DNA of 64,000 bases from Opitutaceae bacterium (GCA_028284385.1 JANQRT010000058.1:186001-250000), one strand, 5' to 3'; counted from the stretch's first letter, positions 33,732 to 44,504 are shown. Numbers and translations: made by a program. The notes: a model not told the origin generated them from the sequence alone.

Positions 33732-34916
33732 ATGCCTTTCTCCGGACTGGGCTTATCCGAGCCTGTAAATAAAGCTCTCCTAGAATTGGGGTTCTCTGAA
33801 CCTACCCCCATCCAAGAGCAATCGATCCCTATCATCCTGAGTGGTAGCGATTTAATTGGGTCTGCTCAAACCGGGACAGGAAAAACGGCGGCTTTTGGAC
33901 TTCCTGTGATGGATACGATCAAGCCTGGTCCCAGTTTCCAGTGTCTTATTTTGGAGCCGACGCGTGAGCTTGCCGCCCAAGTGGACGAGGCTTTGCGTAG
34001 CTATGCCAAGTATTTGGAAACGCGTGTAGGGGTTATTTTCGGCGGAGTGAAATATGGTCGGCAAAAGCAGATGCTGAAAGAAGGCGTCGACATTCTGGTG
34101 TCGACTCCAGGGCGACTTTTAGATCACCTTGGCCAAGGAACGGCTACCTTGAAGAATGTGAATTTTCTGGTTCTCGACGAGGTGGATCGAATGCTCGACA
34201 TGGGATTTTTGCCGGATGTCAGCCGAATCATCAAGATGTGCCCGAAAAAGCGGCAGACGCTCCTCTTCTCGGCAACTCTGCCACGCCAAATTCGATCGCT
34301 CACAAAATGGGGGCTCACCGAGCCTGAGGTAGTGGAAGTAAGTCCTTCCCGGTCGGCTGCCGAAACCGTTTCCCATGCCTTCTACCCGGTAGTGGAACGT
34401 CAGAAATACAAGCTGCTGATAAAGCTACTCGAGCAAACGCATTATGAAAGCGTCTTGATTTTCACGCGAACTAAACTCAACGCCGACCTGATTTCCAGGC
34501 GCCTTGAAAAGCTAAACCATTCGGTAGCGGTTCTTCATTCCGATCGAGCTCAGCGAGATCGAACGGCGGCCTTGCAGGGCTTCAAATCTGGCAAGTTCGA
34601 AGTTCTTGTGGCCACCGACATTGCTGCTCGCGGCTTGGATATCGCAGGCGTTACCCATGTTATCAATTACGATGTTCCTCTTAATGCTGAGGACTATGTA
34701 CACCGTATTGGCAGAACCGGTCGGGCTCAACGGGAAGGGGATGCGTTTACGCTCTTAACCGAAGACGAGGTCAAACACGCCAAAGCGATCGAGCATTACA
34801 TCGGCCAGGCAATCGAACGCGTAAAGCTGCCTGACTTCGACTACATGTATTCGGCTTTGTTTGAGGCGGAAGAGAAAGCCTCCAGCCGAAAGCGGTCGAG
34901 TCGCCTTTATCGCTAG
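33732..34916 (+). CDS. DEAD-box RNA helicase (RhlE-like)
   Basis: A 394-residue ATP-dependent RNA helicase. The Q motif is GFSEPTPIQEQSIP, motif I AQTGTGKT, Ia PTRELA, Ib TPGRLLDHL, and III SATLP. The C-terminal RecA half has ATDIAARGLDIAGV and YVHRIGRTGRAQREG. Motif II reads Asp-Glu-Val-Asp at 149-152 instead of the usual Asp-Glu-Ala-Asp. This conservative change keeps all the acidic residues. The C-terminal tail is short and basic (KASSRKRSSRLYR). It converges on ureD with only 3 nt between the stop codons and no terminator. Confidence 0.94.
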   Translation: MPFSGLGLSEPVNKALLELGFSEPTPIQEQSIPIILSGSDLIGSAQTGTGKTAAFGLPVMDTIKPGPSFQCLILEPTRELAAQVDEALRSYAKYLETRVGVIFGGVKYGRQKQMLKEGVDILVSTPGRLLDHLGQGTATLKNVNFLVLDEVDRMLDMGFLPDVSRIIKMCPKKRQTLLFSATLPRQIRSLTKWGLTEPEVVEVSPSRSAAETVSHAFYPVVERQKYKLLIKLLEQTHYESVLIFTRTKLNADLISRRLEKLNHSVAVLHSDRAQRDRTAALQGFKSGKFEVLVATDIAARGLDIAGVTHVINYDVPLNAEDYVHRIGRTGRAQREGDAFTLLTEDEVKHAKAIEHYIGQAIERVKLPDFDYMYSALFEAEEKASSRKRSSRLYR

Positions 34917-34919
34917 TTC

Positions 34920-35795
34920 CTATCTACGCAAGGAGGCGATTCGGCGTCCCGTTCTTTCATAAAAGAACCTTCTTATCGAATCGATAGCCATTCGAGCTTC
35001 AACCGGGTCAGGAGAAAGCAGCTTTGCATTCCAGCAAGGTCCATGAGCGAGTCGACTAGCCCCGGCTAGCAGAGTGCTAGTGTTCAGTTTGTAGATGAAT
35101 TCAGCGATATCCGAATTCCCGGTAAAGGTTTCGTCCACCAGAAAAATGGATACAAAGAAAGGAGCCTCGAATGCGGCCTGCCATGTCGAGTGGCTGCCTT
35201 TTGGTGGTTCTATCGAATAACGTTCCAAAGCGCTCAAGGAATTTCCCCACTTGAGCTTCAAGTGATTTTGAAACGAATTGAATTGGAACACTTCATTGTA
35301 GGCGATCCGTCCAGGAGCGATGGATTCAATGAAGAGTAAGGCTCCGCCTTTCTCGATTTCAATCGATGTCCTCTGTGAGAAACGGCTTTCTCCTTGGAGG
35401 ATCAGCCATTCAGGGTTGACTTCGAGAAATCCGCCGGACTCGACTTCAAATCTCTGATACAAGCTTGCCCAGCCTGAATCCATTTTATGGATGCGAAGAG
35501 CGGCTGGTGAGGAAAGCACAAGGGATGTCTCTGCAGATGCTCGCACCTCTATCTCGACAAGGTCGCCCGCCAGCAGTCCAGCTGTCGGGCTCATCACGTT
35601 AACCAGTAGACCATTGTCTTGCCGGTAAGGCTTGCTGATGTGTATGGGGCGGCGGAATCCTTTTCGCGTAAGTTGGGTGAAACCTTGATCATCGGCTTCA
35701 CAGGTTAGGCGCAGATAGCCCCTCAGGCGACGTCCCTGCTCTGAATGCAGGCTCTCTTCTAGTCGAACAGCGTCTCTTTCTTCAGCCAAGAGCAT
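34920..35795 (-). CDS. ureD: Urease accessory protein UreD
   Basis: A 291-residue chaperone that joins UreF and UreG on apo-urease to guide nickel insertion. Family features are [39 protein letters not shown] and ALRIHKM, plus [17 protein letters not shown] in the middle. Length is usual (about 270-300). Its start overlaps ureG by 37 nt. It is the last gene of the leftward urease operon, whereas ureD comes first in many bacteria. Confidence 0.94.
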   Translation of the reverse strand: MLLAEERDAVRLEESLHSEQGRRLRGYLRLTCEADDQGFTQLTRKGFRRPIHISKPYRQDNGLLVNVMSPTAGLLAGDLVEIEVRASAETSLVLSSPAALRIHKMDSGWASLYQRFEVESGGFLEVNPEWLILQGESRFSQRTSIEIEKGGALLFIESIAPGRIAYNEVFQFNSFQNHLKLKWGNSLSALERYSIEPPKGSHSTWQAAFEAPFFVSIFLVDETFTGNSDIAEFIYKLNTSTLLAGASRLAHGPCWNAKLLSPDPVEARMAIDSIRRFFYERTGRRIASLRR

Positions 35796-36379
35796 ATTTC
35801 TTCAATGCCTTTCCCTGATTTCAGGTCGCAGAATAGGAATGGCCTATCGTCCCGCATTTTTTTACTGTCGCGATCCATGACGTCCAGGTCTGCTCCTACA
35901 TAAGGAGCAAGTTCGATCTTGTTGATGATCATCAAGTCTGAATGCTGGATGGCCGGTCCCCCCTTCCGCGGAATCTTATCTCCTTCGGAAACATCAATAA
36001 CGTAAATGAAGGCGTCGACAAGCTCTGGCGAAAAGGTAGCTGATAGGTTATCGCCTCCGCTCTCGATCAGGATTATTTGGATACCGCTAACCCTTTCGAT
36101 TAAATCGTCAATGGCAGCCATGTTCATGCTCGTATCGTCACGTATGGCCGTGTGCGGGCATCCTCCAGTCTCCACTCCCAAAACGCGTTCGGAAGGTAGA
36201 GCTTCGTTTCGGACTAGAAACTCGGCGTCCTCTCGAGTGTAGATATCGTTTGTGATCACAGCCAGGGAGTATTCTTCGCGCAGAGCCTGGCAAAGTCGGA
36301 GGACCAGCATCGTTTTTCCCGATCCGACGGGGCCGCCGATGCCAATACGAGTGGGACGTGTGAATTGTTTTGGTGACAT
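35759..36379 (-). CDS. ureG: Urease accessory GTPase UreG
   Basis: A 206-residue SIMIBI-class GTPase that delivers nickel to urease. The P-loop is [11 protein letters not shown] near the N-terminus. The metal-binding [11 protein letters not shown] (CPH motif) and the nucleotide motifs [17 protein letters not shown] and [13 protein letters not shown] follow. I chose the ATG at 36379, which leaves a 10-nt gap after ureF and the usual family length. An in-frame ATG at 36424 would add 15 residues and overlap ureF by 35 nt. The stop overlaps ureD by 37 nt. Confidence 0.95.
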   Translation of the reverse strand: MSPKQFTRPTRIGIGGPVGSGKTMLVLRLCQALREEYSLAVITNDIYTREDAEFLVRNEALPSERVLGVETGGCPHTAIRDDTSMNMAAIDDLIERVSGIQIILIESGGDNLSATFSPELVDAFIYVIDVSEGDKIPRKGGPAIQHSDLMIINKIELAPYVGADLDVMDRDSKKMRDDRPFLFCDLKSGKGIEEICSWLKKETLFD

Positions 36380-36389
36380 TGTCTTTCGT

Positions 36390-37100
36390 TTAGGAGATGA
36401 AGAGTCGCGAGAAGGCTTGTTCATGACGATCGCAAGCGATATCCAGCAATGGATTGAAAGAGCCAGCGTATTCGCGTTCTATATACATGGATTTTTCTAT
36501 GATCGAGGGTATGCTCTCCAAGGCTTTGGTTAAAACGGATTGGGCGCCTTCTTGTCCGATGCGCATCAGTTTCAATGAGGCTGCGCAGGGCGCGGCTAGA
36601 GCTTGATAAGTCCACGCAGCTAGAGCTATTTTCAGTGGAGCCTTGTGAATTAAGTATTCTGCGGCAAAGACGACTAGGTGATGAGGTTTGATATGCTCTT
36701 CGCGTTTGAGCCGGGAAAGCTCATTCAGCAAGTCATCCGGATTTATTTTACGGAGAAGTCGTAATCGTTGTCTGCCTTGAGCGATACTAGCCTGCCGTAT
36801 CTCGCTACACATTTTGGAGGCATCCAGTTCCTGATCCAATTCGATGACGATCTGCCAATTTTCGCTGGAGATGGCGTTGTAAGAGAATCGCAAATACGGA
36901 AGCTCCCATTTTTCTAGATTCTCGAATACGTGAGTTTGGATAAAGTCGAGCAATCCATTTTCATCGCTCACTCGACCCATCGCTACCATTTCTTCGAGTC
37001 CATAGGAATGGGCATACGATCCTATGGGAAAAAGCGGATCGGTGGTCTGCAGAACCGACGGCAGCCAGGAATAGGGTTCATCTAGTTCGCTCGATACCAT
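36390..37100 (-). CDS. ureF: Urease accessory protein UreF
   Basis: A 236-residue, mainly helical protein that gates GTP hydrolysis by UreG in the nickel-insertion complex. The family N-terminus is evident: [25 protein letters not shown]. Later segments are [30 protein letters not shown] and the C-terminal [22 protein letters not shown]. Length is normal (about 225-240). It starts immediately after the ureE stop with no gap, so translation is probably coupled. Confidence 0.94.
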   Translation of the reverse strand: MVSSELDEPYSWLPSVLQTTDPLFPIGSYAHSYGLEEMVAMGRVSDENGLLDFIQTHVFENLEKWELPYLRFSYNAISSENWQIVIELDQELDASKMCSEIRQASIAQGRQRLRLLRKINPDDLLNELSRLKREEHIKPHHLVVFAAEYLIHKAPLKIALAAWTYQALAAPCAASLKLMRIGQEGAQSVLTKALESIPSIIEKSMYIEREYAGSFNPLLDIACDRHEQAFSRLFIS

Positions 37101-37529
37101 TTAATGATGATGCCCGCTTGATACGATTCGCGGTTGAAAAACCAGATTCTCTTCTTCGAATGCAATTCCATTCCTGTCTAGCATTTGACGCACGGCTGGG
37201 TCATCCTCCGCAATCACTGAATCTTCCTGGAAGTCGGCCGAAAAATGAAGATTACCCACCATCCATCCGTAGTAGGCGGCTTGCTGTTTTTCTTGAAATG
37301 AGATTTTCAATACAGATTCTGGTTTCTGCGCGATGACGTAGATTTTTTCATCTGTCTGATGAAATGGCGTTCCGTTTCCTAAAGGATGCGATAGATCGAA
37401 ACCGAAATCTTCACCGTCTTCCGCTTGTCCTCGCCAGCGCCGTTTCGCTAGTTTGCGTCGATCGACTTTAAGCGAGACAATTTGCTTGTTTTCGGGGAGA
37501 TCGTGGAGGTGATTGGTGATGAGGTTCAT
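37101..37529 (-). CDS. ureE: Urease accessory protein UreE
   Basis: A 142-residue nickel metallochaperone. The N-terminal domain contains VSLKVDRRKLAKRRWRGQAEDG, with the FGFDLSHPLGNG segment. The C-terminal domain has GWMVGNLHFSADFQED, including the histidine that usually binds nickel. The protein ends in SGHHH, a much shorter histidine tail than in Klebsiella UreE. It lies between ureC (67-nt gap) and ureF (no gap). Confidence 0.92.
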   Translation of the reverse strand: MNLITNHLHDLPENKQIVSLKVDRRKLAKRRWRGQAEDGEDFGFDLSHPLGNGTPFHQTDEKIYVIAQKPESVLKISFQEKQQAAYYGWMVGNLHFSADFQEDSVIAEDDPAVRQMLDRNGIAFEEENLVFQPRIVSSGHHH

Positions 37530-37596
37530 TTGTAATCTTCGTTCACTTCTAGATCTTCTTAAACGAGACGGAAGCGGATGAAGAAGGGGAAGAAGA

Positions 37597-39330
37597 TTAG
37601 AACAGAAAATAGCGTTGAGTCAGAGGGATTTCCTTTGCCGGCTCGCAGGTCAGCTCTTTCCCGTCGGCTTTTACTTTGTAGGTTTCCGGATCGACCTCGA
37701 TTGTTGGTAGGTAATCGTTGAATACGAGATCCTTTTTAGAAATACTTCTAGTGTTTTTGACGCTGACGAGCTGCTTCTCTAAATTCAGACTCTCGTTTCC
37801 GCCCTGTTCTAGGAATGTCTGGCTGACGAAAGTCACTGAGGTTGAATGCTTAGCCTTGCCATGAGCGGCGAATTGCGGCCGATAGAACATGGGTTGCGGC
37901 GTGGGAATGGAGGCATTCGGGTCGCCCATGTTGGCCAAGGCAATCATGCCGCCCTTCAGAACGAGTTCAGGTTTAACGCCGAAAAAGGCGGGCTTCCAAA
38001 CGACGATGTCCGCCATCTTGCCCACTTCGATTGAGCCGACCTCGTGGGCTGCTCCACAAGCGATAGCGGGATTGATGGTGTACTTGGCTATGTAGCGAAG
38101 GGCTCGAAAGTTGTCAGCCGCTCCATGTGTATCCGATTCCAGGTTGCCAAACTGGTCCTTCATTTTATGAGCTGTCTGCCAGGTTCGGCAGATCACTTCT
38201 CCAACACGCCCCATGGCTTGGCTATCGCTCGACATGATCGAGAAGGCTCCCAAATCGTGAAGAATATCTTCTGCGGCGATGGTTTCAGGGCGAATGCGTG
38301 ATTCCGCAAAGGCTACGTCTTCCGGAATCTTGGAATCAAGATGGTGACAGACCATGAGCATGTCGAGATGCTCGTCGATTGTATTCACTGTGAAAGGACG
38401 CGTTGGATTGGTAGAAGAAGGGAGCACGTTGGCTTCGCCGCAAACTTTTATGATATCCGGAGCATGTCCACCGCCTGCTCCCTCGGAATGGAAGGTATGG
38501 ATGACGCGGTTCTTGAACGCCGCAATGGTTGTTTCCACAAAACCTGATTCATTCAAGGTGTCGGTATGAATGGCGACTTGGACATCCATTTCGTCCGCTA
38601 CGCCGAGACAAGTGTCGATAGCCTTTGGCGTTGTTCCCCAGTCTTCATGCAACTTCAGCCCCATGGCGCCTGCTGCCACCTGCTCTCTCAAAGCTTCCGG
38701 ATTGGATGAGTTCCCTTTTCCCATGAAGCCGAGATTCATCGGGTATTCTTCAGCTGCTTCGATCATGCGATGAATGTTCCAGGGACCTGGAGTGCAGGTG
38801 GTCGCGTTCGTTCCGGTTGCTGGTCCGGTGCCCCCGCCTGTCATTGAGGTGATGCCGCTGGCTAGGGCTTCATCAATTTGCTGCGGACATATAAAATGAA
38901 TATGGGAGTCAAACCCGCCTGCGGTAATGATGCATCCTTCACCGGCGATGACTTCAGTGCCTGCGCCGATGACCATATGGTTTGCGATGCCATTTTGTAT
39001 CAGCGGATTCCCTGCATGACCGATGCCTGAGATGCGACCATCCTTAATTCCGATATCCGCCTTAATCACCCCTTGTTTGGCATCGAGTATAGTGGCGTTT
39101 GTTATGACGAGATCCAGCGATTCGCTGCTCAAGGCTTTAGGCGACTGGCCCATGCCATCTCTAATGACTTTCCCCCCGCCAAATTTGACTTCGTTTCCGT
39201 AGCCGCCGTTTTCCGCGATCAGGTCTCGCTCGACTTCTATGAGAAGGTTGGTGTCGCCTAGCCTGACTTGGTCACCGACTGTGGGACCGAACATCTCGGC
39301 GTACTGGTTTCGCTCAAAACTTAAACTCAT
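37597..39330 (-). CDS. ureC: Urease alpha subunit (catalytic)
   Basis: A 577-residue catalytic subunit hydrolysing urea to ammonia and carbamate. Nickel ligands include His143 and His145 ([11 protein letters not shown]). The carbamylated lysine is Lys226 in [12 protein letters not shown]. The mobile flap is [22 protein letters not shown], followed by the Asp ligand region [14 protein letters not shown]. Length is about 10 residues above the standard 567-570. It is preceded by ureB with a 36-nt gap. Separate A, B and C subunits mark the common bacterial (three-subunit) urease, cytoplasmic. Confidence 0.98.
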   Translation of the reverse strand: MSLSFERNQYAEMFGPTVGDQVRLGDTNLLIEVERDLIAENGGYGNEVKFGGGKVIRDGMGQSPKALSSESLDLVITNATILDAKQGVIKADIGIKDGRISGIGHAGNPLIQNGIANHMVIGAGTEVIAGEGCIITAGGFDSHIHFICPQQIDEALASGITSMTGGGTGPATGTNATTCTPGPWNIHRMIEAAEEYPMNLGFMGKGNSSNPEALREQVAAGAMGLKLHEDWGTTPKAIDTCLGVADEMDVQVAIHTDTLNESGFVETTIAAFKNRVIHTFHSEGAGGGHAPDIIKVCGEANVLPSSTNPTRPFTVNTIDEHLDMLMVCHHLDSKIPEDVAFAESRIRPETIAAEDILHDLGAFSIMSSDSQAMGRVGEVICRTWQTAHKMKDQFGNLESDTHGAADNFRALRYIAKYTINPAIACGAAHEVGSIEVGKMADIVVWKPAFFGVKPELVLKGGMIALANMGDPNASIPTPQPMFYRPQFAAHGKAKHSTSVTFVSQTFLEQGGNESLNLEKQLVSVKNTRSISKKDLVFNDYLPTIEVDPETYKVKADGKELTCEPAKEIPLTQRYFLF

Positions 39331-39366
39331 GCTGGAAAATCCTATTCTGTATTTAAATTATGGGGA

Positions 39367-39681
39367 TTAATCTAAGGATCCTTCGATTTTCCCATTGAGA
39401 CCGAAAACTTGCCGCTGCCCTGCTAATGCCACTAGCTCGACTTCCTTGGTGTCTCCCGGCTCGAAGCGAACAGCGGTACCTGCCGCTATATTAAGGCGGA
39501 ATCCCATGGCTAATTGGCGATCGAATTCCAAAGCCTCATTGACTTCGTAGAAATGAAAGTGGCTTCCTACTTGGACGGGACGGTCGCCTGTGTTGCTTAC
39601 TTTCATTGTCAGCGTTTCCAATCCCTCGTTCGCGGGGAGGGTGTCGTCCGTTTTCTTTGGGATTATCTGTCCTGGGATCAT
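39367..39681 (-). CDS. ureB: Urease beta subunit
   Basis: A 104-residue structural subunit of urease. It begins [10 protein letters not shown] and contains [25 protein letters not shown] and [27 protein letters not shown], the standard UreB pattern. The start overlaps the ureA stop by 4 nt (ATGA), giving translational coupling between gamma and beta subunits. Confidence 0.97.
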   Translation of the reverse strand: MIPGQIIPKKTDDTLPANEGLETLTMKVSNTGDRPVQVGSHFHFYEVNEALEFDRQLAMGFRLNIAAGTAVRFEPGDTKEVELVALAGQRQVFGLNGKIEGSLD

Positions 39682-39980
39682 TGGATAGGATTATGAACGG
39701 TTACCAGTTTTGTGCCGTCGGGGAAAGTAGCCTCGGCCTGAACTTCATGGATCATTTCAGCGACGCCTTCCATGACGTTTTCTTTCTTCAAAATCGTAGT
39801 CCCGAACTCCATCAGCTCCGCGACCGACTTGCCATCCCGGGCTCCTTCGAAAATCTCGTATGTAATTATGGATACAGCTTCGGGGTAGTTCAATTTCAAG
39901 CCTCGGTTTTGCCGCCTTCTAGCGAGATCGGCTGCTACTACAACCATTAGCTTCTCCTGTTCTCGAGGTGATAAATGCAT
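39678..39980 (-). CDS. ureA: Urease gamma subunit
   Basis: A 100-residue structural subunit, the first gene of the urease operon. It begins [23 protein letters not shown] and contains [24 protein letters not shown] and [13 protein letters not shown], the normal UreA pattern. No strong ribosome-binding site precedes the ATG. A sigma-54-type promoter about 96-122 nt upstream and an AT-rich inverted repeat in the predicted leader suggest nitrogen-responsive control. Confidence 0.97.
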   Translation of the reverse strand: MHLSPREQEKLMVVVAADLARRRQNRGLKLNYPEAVSIITYEIFEGARDGKSVAELMEFGTTILKKENVMEGVAEMIHEVQAEATFPDGTKLVTVHNPIQ

Positions 39981-40010
39981 TCTATTTTAGGGACAGTAAA
40001 TTAAAACGAT

Positions 40011-40039
40011 CATATTATATTACGTTATTATATAATATG
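40011..40039 (-). repeat. AT-rich perfect inverted repeat in the predicted ureA leader
   Basis: CATATTATAT and ATATAATATG form a perfect 10-bp inverted repeat with a 9-nt spacer. It falls at roughly +38 to +66 of the transcript expected from the sigma-54 promoter. It may fold in the leader RNA or bind a regulator. It may also contain overlapping -10-like sequences for a second promoter. Confidence 0.5.
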
Positions 40040-40086
40040 TAATACATATTGTAAGAAATTGCCTATAAGGGATTTGGATAGAGTTT

Positions 40087-40102
40087 AGCAAAAAGCAGGC
40101 CA
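40087..40102 (-). promoter_or_regulatory. Sigma-54 (RpoN) promoter for the urease operon
   Basis: Read leftward the sequence is TGGCCTGCTTTTTGCT. It matches the consensus TGGCAYRNNNNTTGCW at every defined position except one (C for A). The GG (-24) and GC (-12) are exactly 10 nt apart. The predicted transcript starts near 40076, giving a leader of about 96 nt before ureA. An activator of the NtrC type would be required; none is encoded in the window. Confidence 0.72.
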
Positions 40103-40237
40103 TGTGTTATGGGTATTTGAAAAGCTGACGGTTCCGAATTTGGAAAGCGAATCGAGCTTGTTCAATATTAATCAAACTAGCTTGTAACATGCTTAATTTT
40201 CATTGGTCAGCCAGTTTTTTAAATGAATTCAGGCAAT

Positions 40238-40253
40238 TGGCCTAGCTGCTGCT
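40238..40253 (+). promoter_or_regulatory. Sigma-54 (RpoN) promoter for the urea transporter operon
   Basis: TGGCCTAGCTGCTGCT matches TGGCAYRNNNNTTGCW with two deviations (C for A, and C for the first T of TTGC). The invariant GG and GC are exactly 10 nt apart. The expected start point is about 40264, 90 nt before urtA. It mirrors the ureA promoter on the other strand. Confidence 0.62.
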
Positions 40254-40353
40254 TAAAGGTCTCACCGGAAAGCAGAAGAATGTTTCTTCAGCGGAGACAT
40301 TCGAATGCCTACTAATCCTTCAATCAGAAAATAACTCGCAACCCGCTTTATAG

Positions 40354-41616
40354 ATGAAGCTTCTAAAAAAACTGGCATTAGGCCTGTCCTTATTCGCCTT
40401 AATCACTTCCGCTGCCAAGGCCGATGACACCGTGAAAGTAGGCGTCCTGCACTCGCTTAGCGGAACCATGGCTATTAGCGAAACGTCGCTAAGAGACATT
40501 CTTCTATTCACTTTCGACGAAATTAACGCGGCTGGAGGTGTCCTCGGTAAAAAGATCGAGCCCGTCGTTGTCGACGGAGCATCCGACTGGCCGACTTTCG
40601 CCGAAAAGGCGGAGCAGCTTCTTGCTCAGGACAAAGTCGCCGTAACCTTCGGATGCTGGACATCCGTTAGCCGCAAGTTCGTGCTTCCGATTTATGAAAA
40701 GTACGATGGCTTGCTCTTCTATCCCGTTCAGTACGAGGGAGAGGAGATGTCTCCAAATATCTTCTACACCGCCGAAGCGGTAAATCAGCAGGCGATTCCT
40801 GCAGTGGACTACTTGCTTAAGGAGGGATACGAAAAATTCTACCTTATCGGTACGGACTACGTTTACCCTCAGACGACCAATTTGGTTCTTTTCGAGTACC
40901 TGCAATCGAAAGGCATTCCGGTGGAAAATATCGGTGGCGGTCTGCGCAGAGATGCTAGCGGTGAAGTTATTTCCGCTGGAAAGTACACTCCGTTCAGCCA
41001 TACGGATTACCAGCAGATCGTTGCTGAGATTAAAGCCTTTGCCGCTTCCGGCGACGCCTGTGTGATCAACACGATCAATGGCGATTCCAACGTTCCCTTT
41101 TTTAAGGAAATCGCCGCTTCCGGTCTGACGGCCGACGATTGTCCGATTGTTTCCTATAGTTTGTCAGAGGACGAATTCCGTAGTTTGCCAACGAAGGACC
41201 TGGTTGGCCATCTTGGCTGCTGGACCTACTTCATGTCTCTGGATACGCCTGCCAACAAGAAGTTCGTTAGCAATTTTCAAAAGTGGCTGAAGAAAGACGC
41301 TCCCTCTTACGTTCAAAAAGAAGGTCGTGTCACCTGCTCTCCAATGGTTCTCTCTTACAATGGCGTCTACCTCTGGAAGGCGGCCGTGGAAAAGGCTGGT
41401 ACTTTCGATCCGGACGAAGTGATCGAAGCTCTCTGGTCTGGCGTCTCATTCGATGGGCCTGGTGGTACCGTTAAGACTCAGCCAAATCATCATCTTACCA
41501 AAAACGTCTACATCGGCGAGACGCTCGAGGATGGTCAGTTCGAAATCCTAGAGTCCTTCAACAATGTTTATGGAGAGCCATTCTTGAAAGGCACTTTCCT
41601 AACGGAAGACTCCTAG
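40354..41616 (+). CDS. urtA: Urea ABC transporter substrate-binding protein
   Basis: A 420-residue periplasmic binding protein of the amide/urea group in the branched-chain amino acid family. A signal peptide (about 1-23) is followed by [54 protein letters not shown] and [14 protein letters not shown], all characteristic of UrtA. Length is normal (about 415-430). It is the first gene of the transporter operon. A strong hairpin terminator lies directly after it, probably making binding protein more abundant than the permeases. Confidence 0.96.
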   Translation: MKLLKKLALGLSLFALITSAAKADDTVKVGVLHSLSGTMAISETSLRDILLFTFDEINAAGGVLGKKIEPVVVDGASDWPTFAEKAEQLLAQDKVAVTFGCWTSVSRKFVLPIYEKYDGLLFYPVQYEGEEMSPNIFYTAEAVNQQAIPAVDYLLKEGYEKFYLIGTDYVYPQTTNLVLFEYLQSKGIPVENIGGGLRRDASGEVISAGKYTPFSHTDYQQIVAEIKAFAASGDACVINTINGDSNVPFFKEIAASGLTADDCPIVSYSLSEDEFRSLPTKDLVGHLGCWTYFMSLDTPANKKFVSNFQKWLKKDAPSYVQKEGRVTCSPMVLSYNGVYLWKAAVEKAGTFDPDEVIEALWSGVSFDGPGGTVKTQPNHHLTKNVYIGETLEDGQFEILESFNNVYGEPFLKGTFLTEDS

Positions 41617-41644
41617 TCGATTGTCGACTATTCGAATTTCGAAT

Positions 41645-41682
41645 CGTCTGGCGGAGCCCCCTAACTTCGCCAGACGGTTTTT
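41645..41682 (+). terminator. Terminator/attenuator between urtA and urtB
   Basis: CGTCTGGCG and CGCCAGACG form a perfect 9-bp stem with a 14-nt loop, followed by G and TTTTT. It is a canonical intrinsic terminator placed inside the operon, 29 nt after the urtA stop. Partial read-through would lower expression of urtBCDE relative to urtA. Confidence 0.8.
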
Positions 41683-41718
41683 CAAAATCCGTGTTTCACC
41701 AACTTCGCTCCTCATGCT

Positions 41719-43344
41719 ATGAAGAAAGCCCTTTTCATTTTAGCGGTTTTCGTTAGTTCCGCCTTTGGCGAAGTCGATAATGAGGCCACCCGAGATGTTC
41801 TAGAACGACTTGCGTTGGCTGGCAAGTCCGAGCAAACCGGTGTTCTTGCCGAGCTTGCCCAATTGGGTGATCCTTTCATAAAGGAATTCGTGGACGCCTG
41901 GCGTGTTGGCGAGGTGTTTTCCTACGAAATTTCGGATACGGAGACGATTGTGCTGCAACGCGTCTCCGAGAATTACCGACGATTGTCGAACGACGAAGTT
42001 ATTGAAATTCCGAATACGGAATCCGATAAGGTCAGCAAGATCCGTCCCTCGCGCAGTCTGCGTCGCGAGTTAAAGAAAATAACGGACACGATCGATCTGG
42101 CGTCTCCTGATGTTGGCACTCGCATGGATGCCGCTCTCAAGTTGGGATTGTCACAACGCCTCGAATACATGGAGTCGCTTCAATCCAAGTTCGAGGCCGA
42201 ATCGAATGCGCGAGCCAAGGCGGCTTTTGAAGAGGCCATTAACATCATCATCCTGGCGAATCATCAAAGCCCCGAGGAGTTGAATCAAGCGGTCCAGCGA
42301 CTTGGAGAATTGAAGTCTCTTCCAGGGCGGGACCAGATTTCAGGCATTCAGACCAAGGCCGTCGAAGAAGGAAATTCCGAATTGGCTTCCATTTGCTCGA
42401 CGGCGCTGCGGCAGATCGACAATCGTCAAAGGACGATTGAACGCTGGGGCAATTTGGTTCGTGGCTTGAGCTTGGGCTCTGTGCTGCTGATGGTGGCCTT
42501 TGGCCTGGCGATAACGTTTGGATTGATGGGAATTATCAATATGGCCCATGGCGAATTCATAGCTATCGGCGGCTATACATGCTATGTCATGCAGAATATT
42601 TTCGCCAGCAGCTTTGGCGAACAGTCTGCCGCCTATCAGTGGTTCTTTTGGGTTTCGCTGCCGATTTGCTTCCTGGTAGCAGGAGGAATTGGATACGGAC
42701 TAGAAAAGGGCTTGTTCCGATTTCTCTACAAGCGACCTCTTGAATCGCTCCTTGCTACTTGGGGACTTTCGATGGTCATGCAGCAACTCTTCCGATTGAA
42801 GTTCGGGGCGGCTAATGTTCAGGTGAACACGCCCGACATATTGATCGGGAATTTCGATTTTTGGGGTATCGCTCTTAGTTATACCCGCGTATTCGTGGTC
42901 GCTTTCGCGGGATTCGTCGTAGTGATGACTTGGTTACTGCTAACAAAGACCAACCTCGGCTTGTATATTCGAGCGGTCATGCAGAACCGGAACATGGCCT
43001 CAAGTCTCGGTATCCCGGTAAGTCGGGTGAATTCGCTTACTTTCGCTTTTGGCTGCGGTTTGGCGGCTTTGGCGGGAGCGGCTCTATCGCAAATCGGCAA
43101 CGTGGGTCCTTCAATGGGTCAGACCTACATTGTGGATAGCTTTATGGTGGTAGTTGTTGGCGGCGTGGGCAATCTGCTCGGGGCCGGAATATCCGCTCTG
43201 GGAATCGGGACCGTCGATCAATTCCTCCAGCCGACCTTTGGACCGGTCATGGGCAAGATCATCGTATTTCTTATGATTATCCTGTTCCTGCAGTGGAAGC
43301 CCGGTGGCTTGTTCCCTACTAAATCCCGGAGTATGGACGACTGA
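41719..43344 (+). CDS. urtB: Urea ABC transporter permease UrtB
   Basis: A 541-residue inner-membrane permease. Like other UrtB proteins it has a long N-terminal extension (about 1-245) with a signal peptide ([17 protein letters not shown]) and helical repeats. The LivH-like permease domain follows (about 250-535), starting [32 protein letters not shown]. The family EAA-like region is [33 protein letters not shown]. The stop and the urtC start share one base (TGATG), so translation is coupled. Confidence 0.95.
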   Translation: MKKALFILAVFVSSAFGEVDNEATRDVLERLALAGKSEQTGVLAELAQLGDPFIKEFVDAWRVGEVFSYEISDTETIVLQRVSENYRRLSNDEVIEIPNTESDKVSKIRPSRSLRRELKKITDTIDLASPDVGTRMDAALKLGLSQRLEYMESLQSKFEAESNARAKAAFEEAINIIILANHQSPEELNQAVQRLGELKSLPGRDQISGIQTKAVEEGNSELASICSTALRQIDNRQRTIERWGNLVRGLSLGSVLLMVAFGLAITFGLMGIINMAHGEFIAIGGYTCYVMQNIFASSFGEQSAAYQWFFWVSLPICFLVAGGIGYGLEKGLFRFLYKRPLESLLATWGLSMVMQQLFRLKFGAANVQVNTPDILIGNFDFWGIALSYTRVFVVAFAGFVVVMTWLLLTKTNLGLYIRAVMQNRNMASSLGIPVSRVNSLTFAFGCGLAALAGAALSQIGNVGPSMGQTYIVDSFMVVVVGGVGNLLGAGISALGIGTVDQFLQPTFGPVMGKIIVFLMIILFLQWKPGGLFPTKSRSMDD

Positions 43345-44504
43345 TGAACGTGTTCGATAGCAAGCTCGAAACGCGAGGATTCATTGTGACCATGATTGTA
43401 TTGCTATTTGCGATACCAATGATGAACGCCTTTTTTCCGGAAAATTCGTTTTTCCATATCTCTTCCTTTCAATTGTCATTGTGGGGCAAATACGTTACCT
43501 ATGCTATTCTCGCTATGAGCCTCAATGTTCTTTGGGGCTACACGGGAATGCTCTGCCTTTGCCAAAGTCTGTTTTTCGCTCTGGGGGCCTATGCGTTTGG
43601 AATGTATCTCGTTCTGCATATCGGCATTGATGATGTTTATAACACGCCCCTGCCGGTCTTCATGGATTTCCAGGGCTACACGGAGCTGCCTTGGTACTGG
43701 GCTCCGTTTGAATACGCCCCCTTTGCGGTCGTCGCTTCTCTTGCGATTCCTGGCCTCGTAGCCTTCGTGTTTGGAACGCTCATTTTTCGGTCCCGAATAA
43801 GAGGGGTCTATTTTTCTATCATCACTCAAGCTCTTACCTATGCCCTGATGCTGTTCTTTTTTAAGAACAATCTAGAGCTGTTTGGACAGTCCTATATTCT
43901 TTTTGGCGGAAACAACGGCCTAAACGATTTCAAGGAGATTTTCAGAGCGAACATTAATTCGGCGGCTACGCAGCGTTGGCTATTCATTGCTAGCGTTGTG
44001 TTGATGCTTTCCGTTTATCTGCTAATCGCCTGGGTGCTGAAAACCAAGTTTGGCAAGGTGCAGCAGGCTATTCGCGACAGTGAAAATCGGATACGCTTTT
44101 CGGGATATTCAACTTCCACCTACAAGCTTCTCATCTTCACGGCTTGCGCGATGATCGCCGGAGCCGCGGGAGCCCTCTATGTGCCGCAAGTCGGTGGCAT
44201 CAATGCCAACGAGATGACCCCAGCCAAGTCGCTCGATGTCGTTGTTTGGGTGGCTTTTGGAGGACGTGGAACGAAGTTCGGACCGATTCTAGGAGCCGTT
44301 GTAGTCAGCTTGCTCAAGAGCTTCTTTCTCAGAGCCGCTCCGGATTCCTGGCTGATTATCCTCGGAGGGATTTTCATCTTCACGGTTCTTTTTATGCCTA
44401 ATGGACTGGTGGGACTTCCCGGCCAGTTGAAGCCTTGGTTGAATCGGATTCGAGGTAACAAGCCACTTGTTTCCGAAGAAGCCTCTAGCCCCTCTGTACC
44501 CTAA
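43344..44504 (+). CDS. urtC: Urea ABC transporter permease UrtC
   Basis: A 386-residue LivM-type permease, partner of UrtB in the membrane channel. Multiple helices are evident from residue 12 onward. Family segments include [29 protein letters not shown], the coupling loop [29 protein letters not shown], and [21 protein letters not shown]. The length is typical of UrtC (about 360-390). It overlaps urtB and urtD by one base each, consistent with a tightly coupled operon. Confidence 0.95.
   Translation: MNVFDSKLETRGFIVTMIVLLFAIPMMNAFFPENSFFHISSFQLSLWGKYVTYAILAMSLNVLWGYTGMLCLCQSLFFALGAYAFGMYLVLHIGIDDVYNTPLPVFMDFQGYTELPWYWAPFEYAPFAVVASLAIPGLVAFVFGTLIFRSRIRGVYFSIITQALTYALMLFFFKNNLELFGQSYILFGGNNGLNDFKEIFRANINSAATQRWLFIASVVLMLSVYLLIAWVLKTKFGKVQQAIRDSENRIRFSGYSTSTYKLLIFTACAMIAGAAGALYVPQVGGINANEMTPAKSLDVVVWVAFGGRGTKFGPILGAVVVSLLKSFFLRAAPDSWLIILGGIFIFTVLFMPNGLVGLPGQLKPWLNRIRGNKPLVSEEASSPSVP

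Larger units (their letters stand above)
39981..40353. other. 373-nt divergent control region between urease and urea transporter operons
   Basis: There is no coding frame. It holds two divergent sigma-54-type promoters (listed separately) whose -24 boxes are about 137 bp apart. The DNA between them carries TTCC-GAATTT-GGAA at 40132-40145 and a direct repeat AGCTTGT at 40155-40161 and 40179-40185. These are candidate sites for a shared enhancer-binding activator. I see no good match to the NtrC site consensus. Confidence 0.6.

Noticed and set aside
40504..41001. 165-residue antisense frame inside urtA
   Set aside because: It is a shadow of urtA with no motif of its own.
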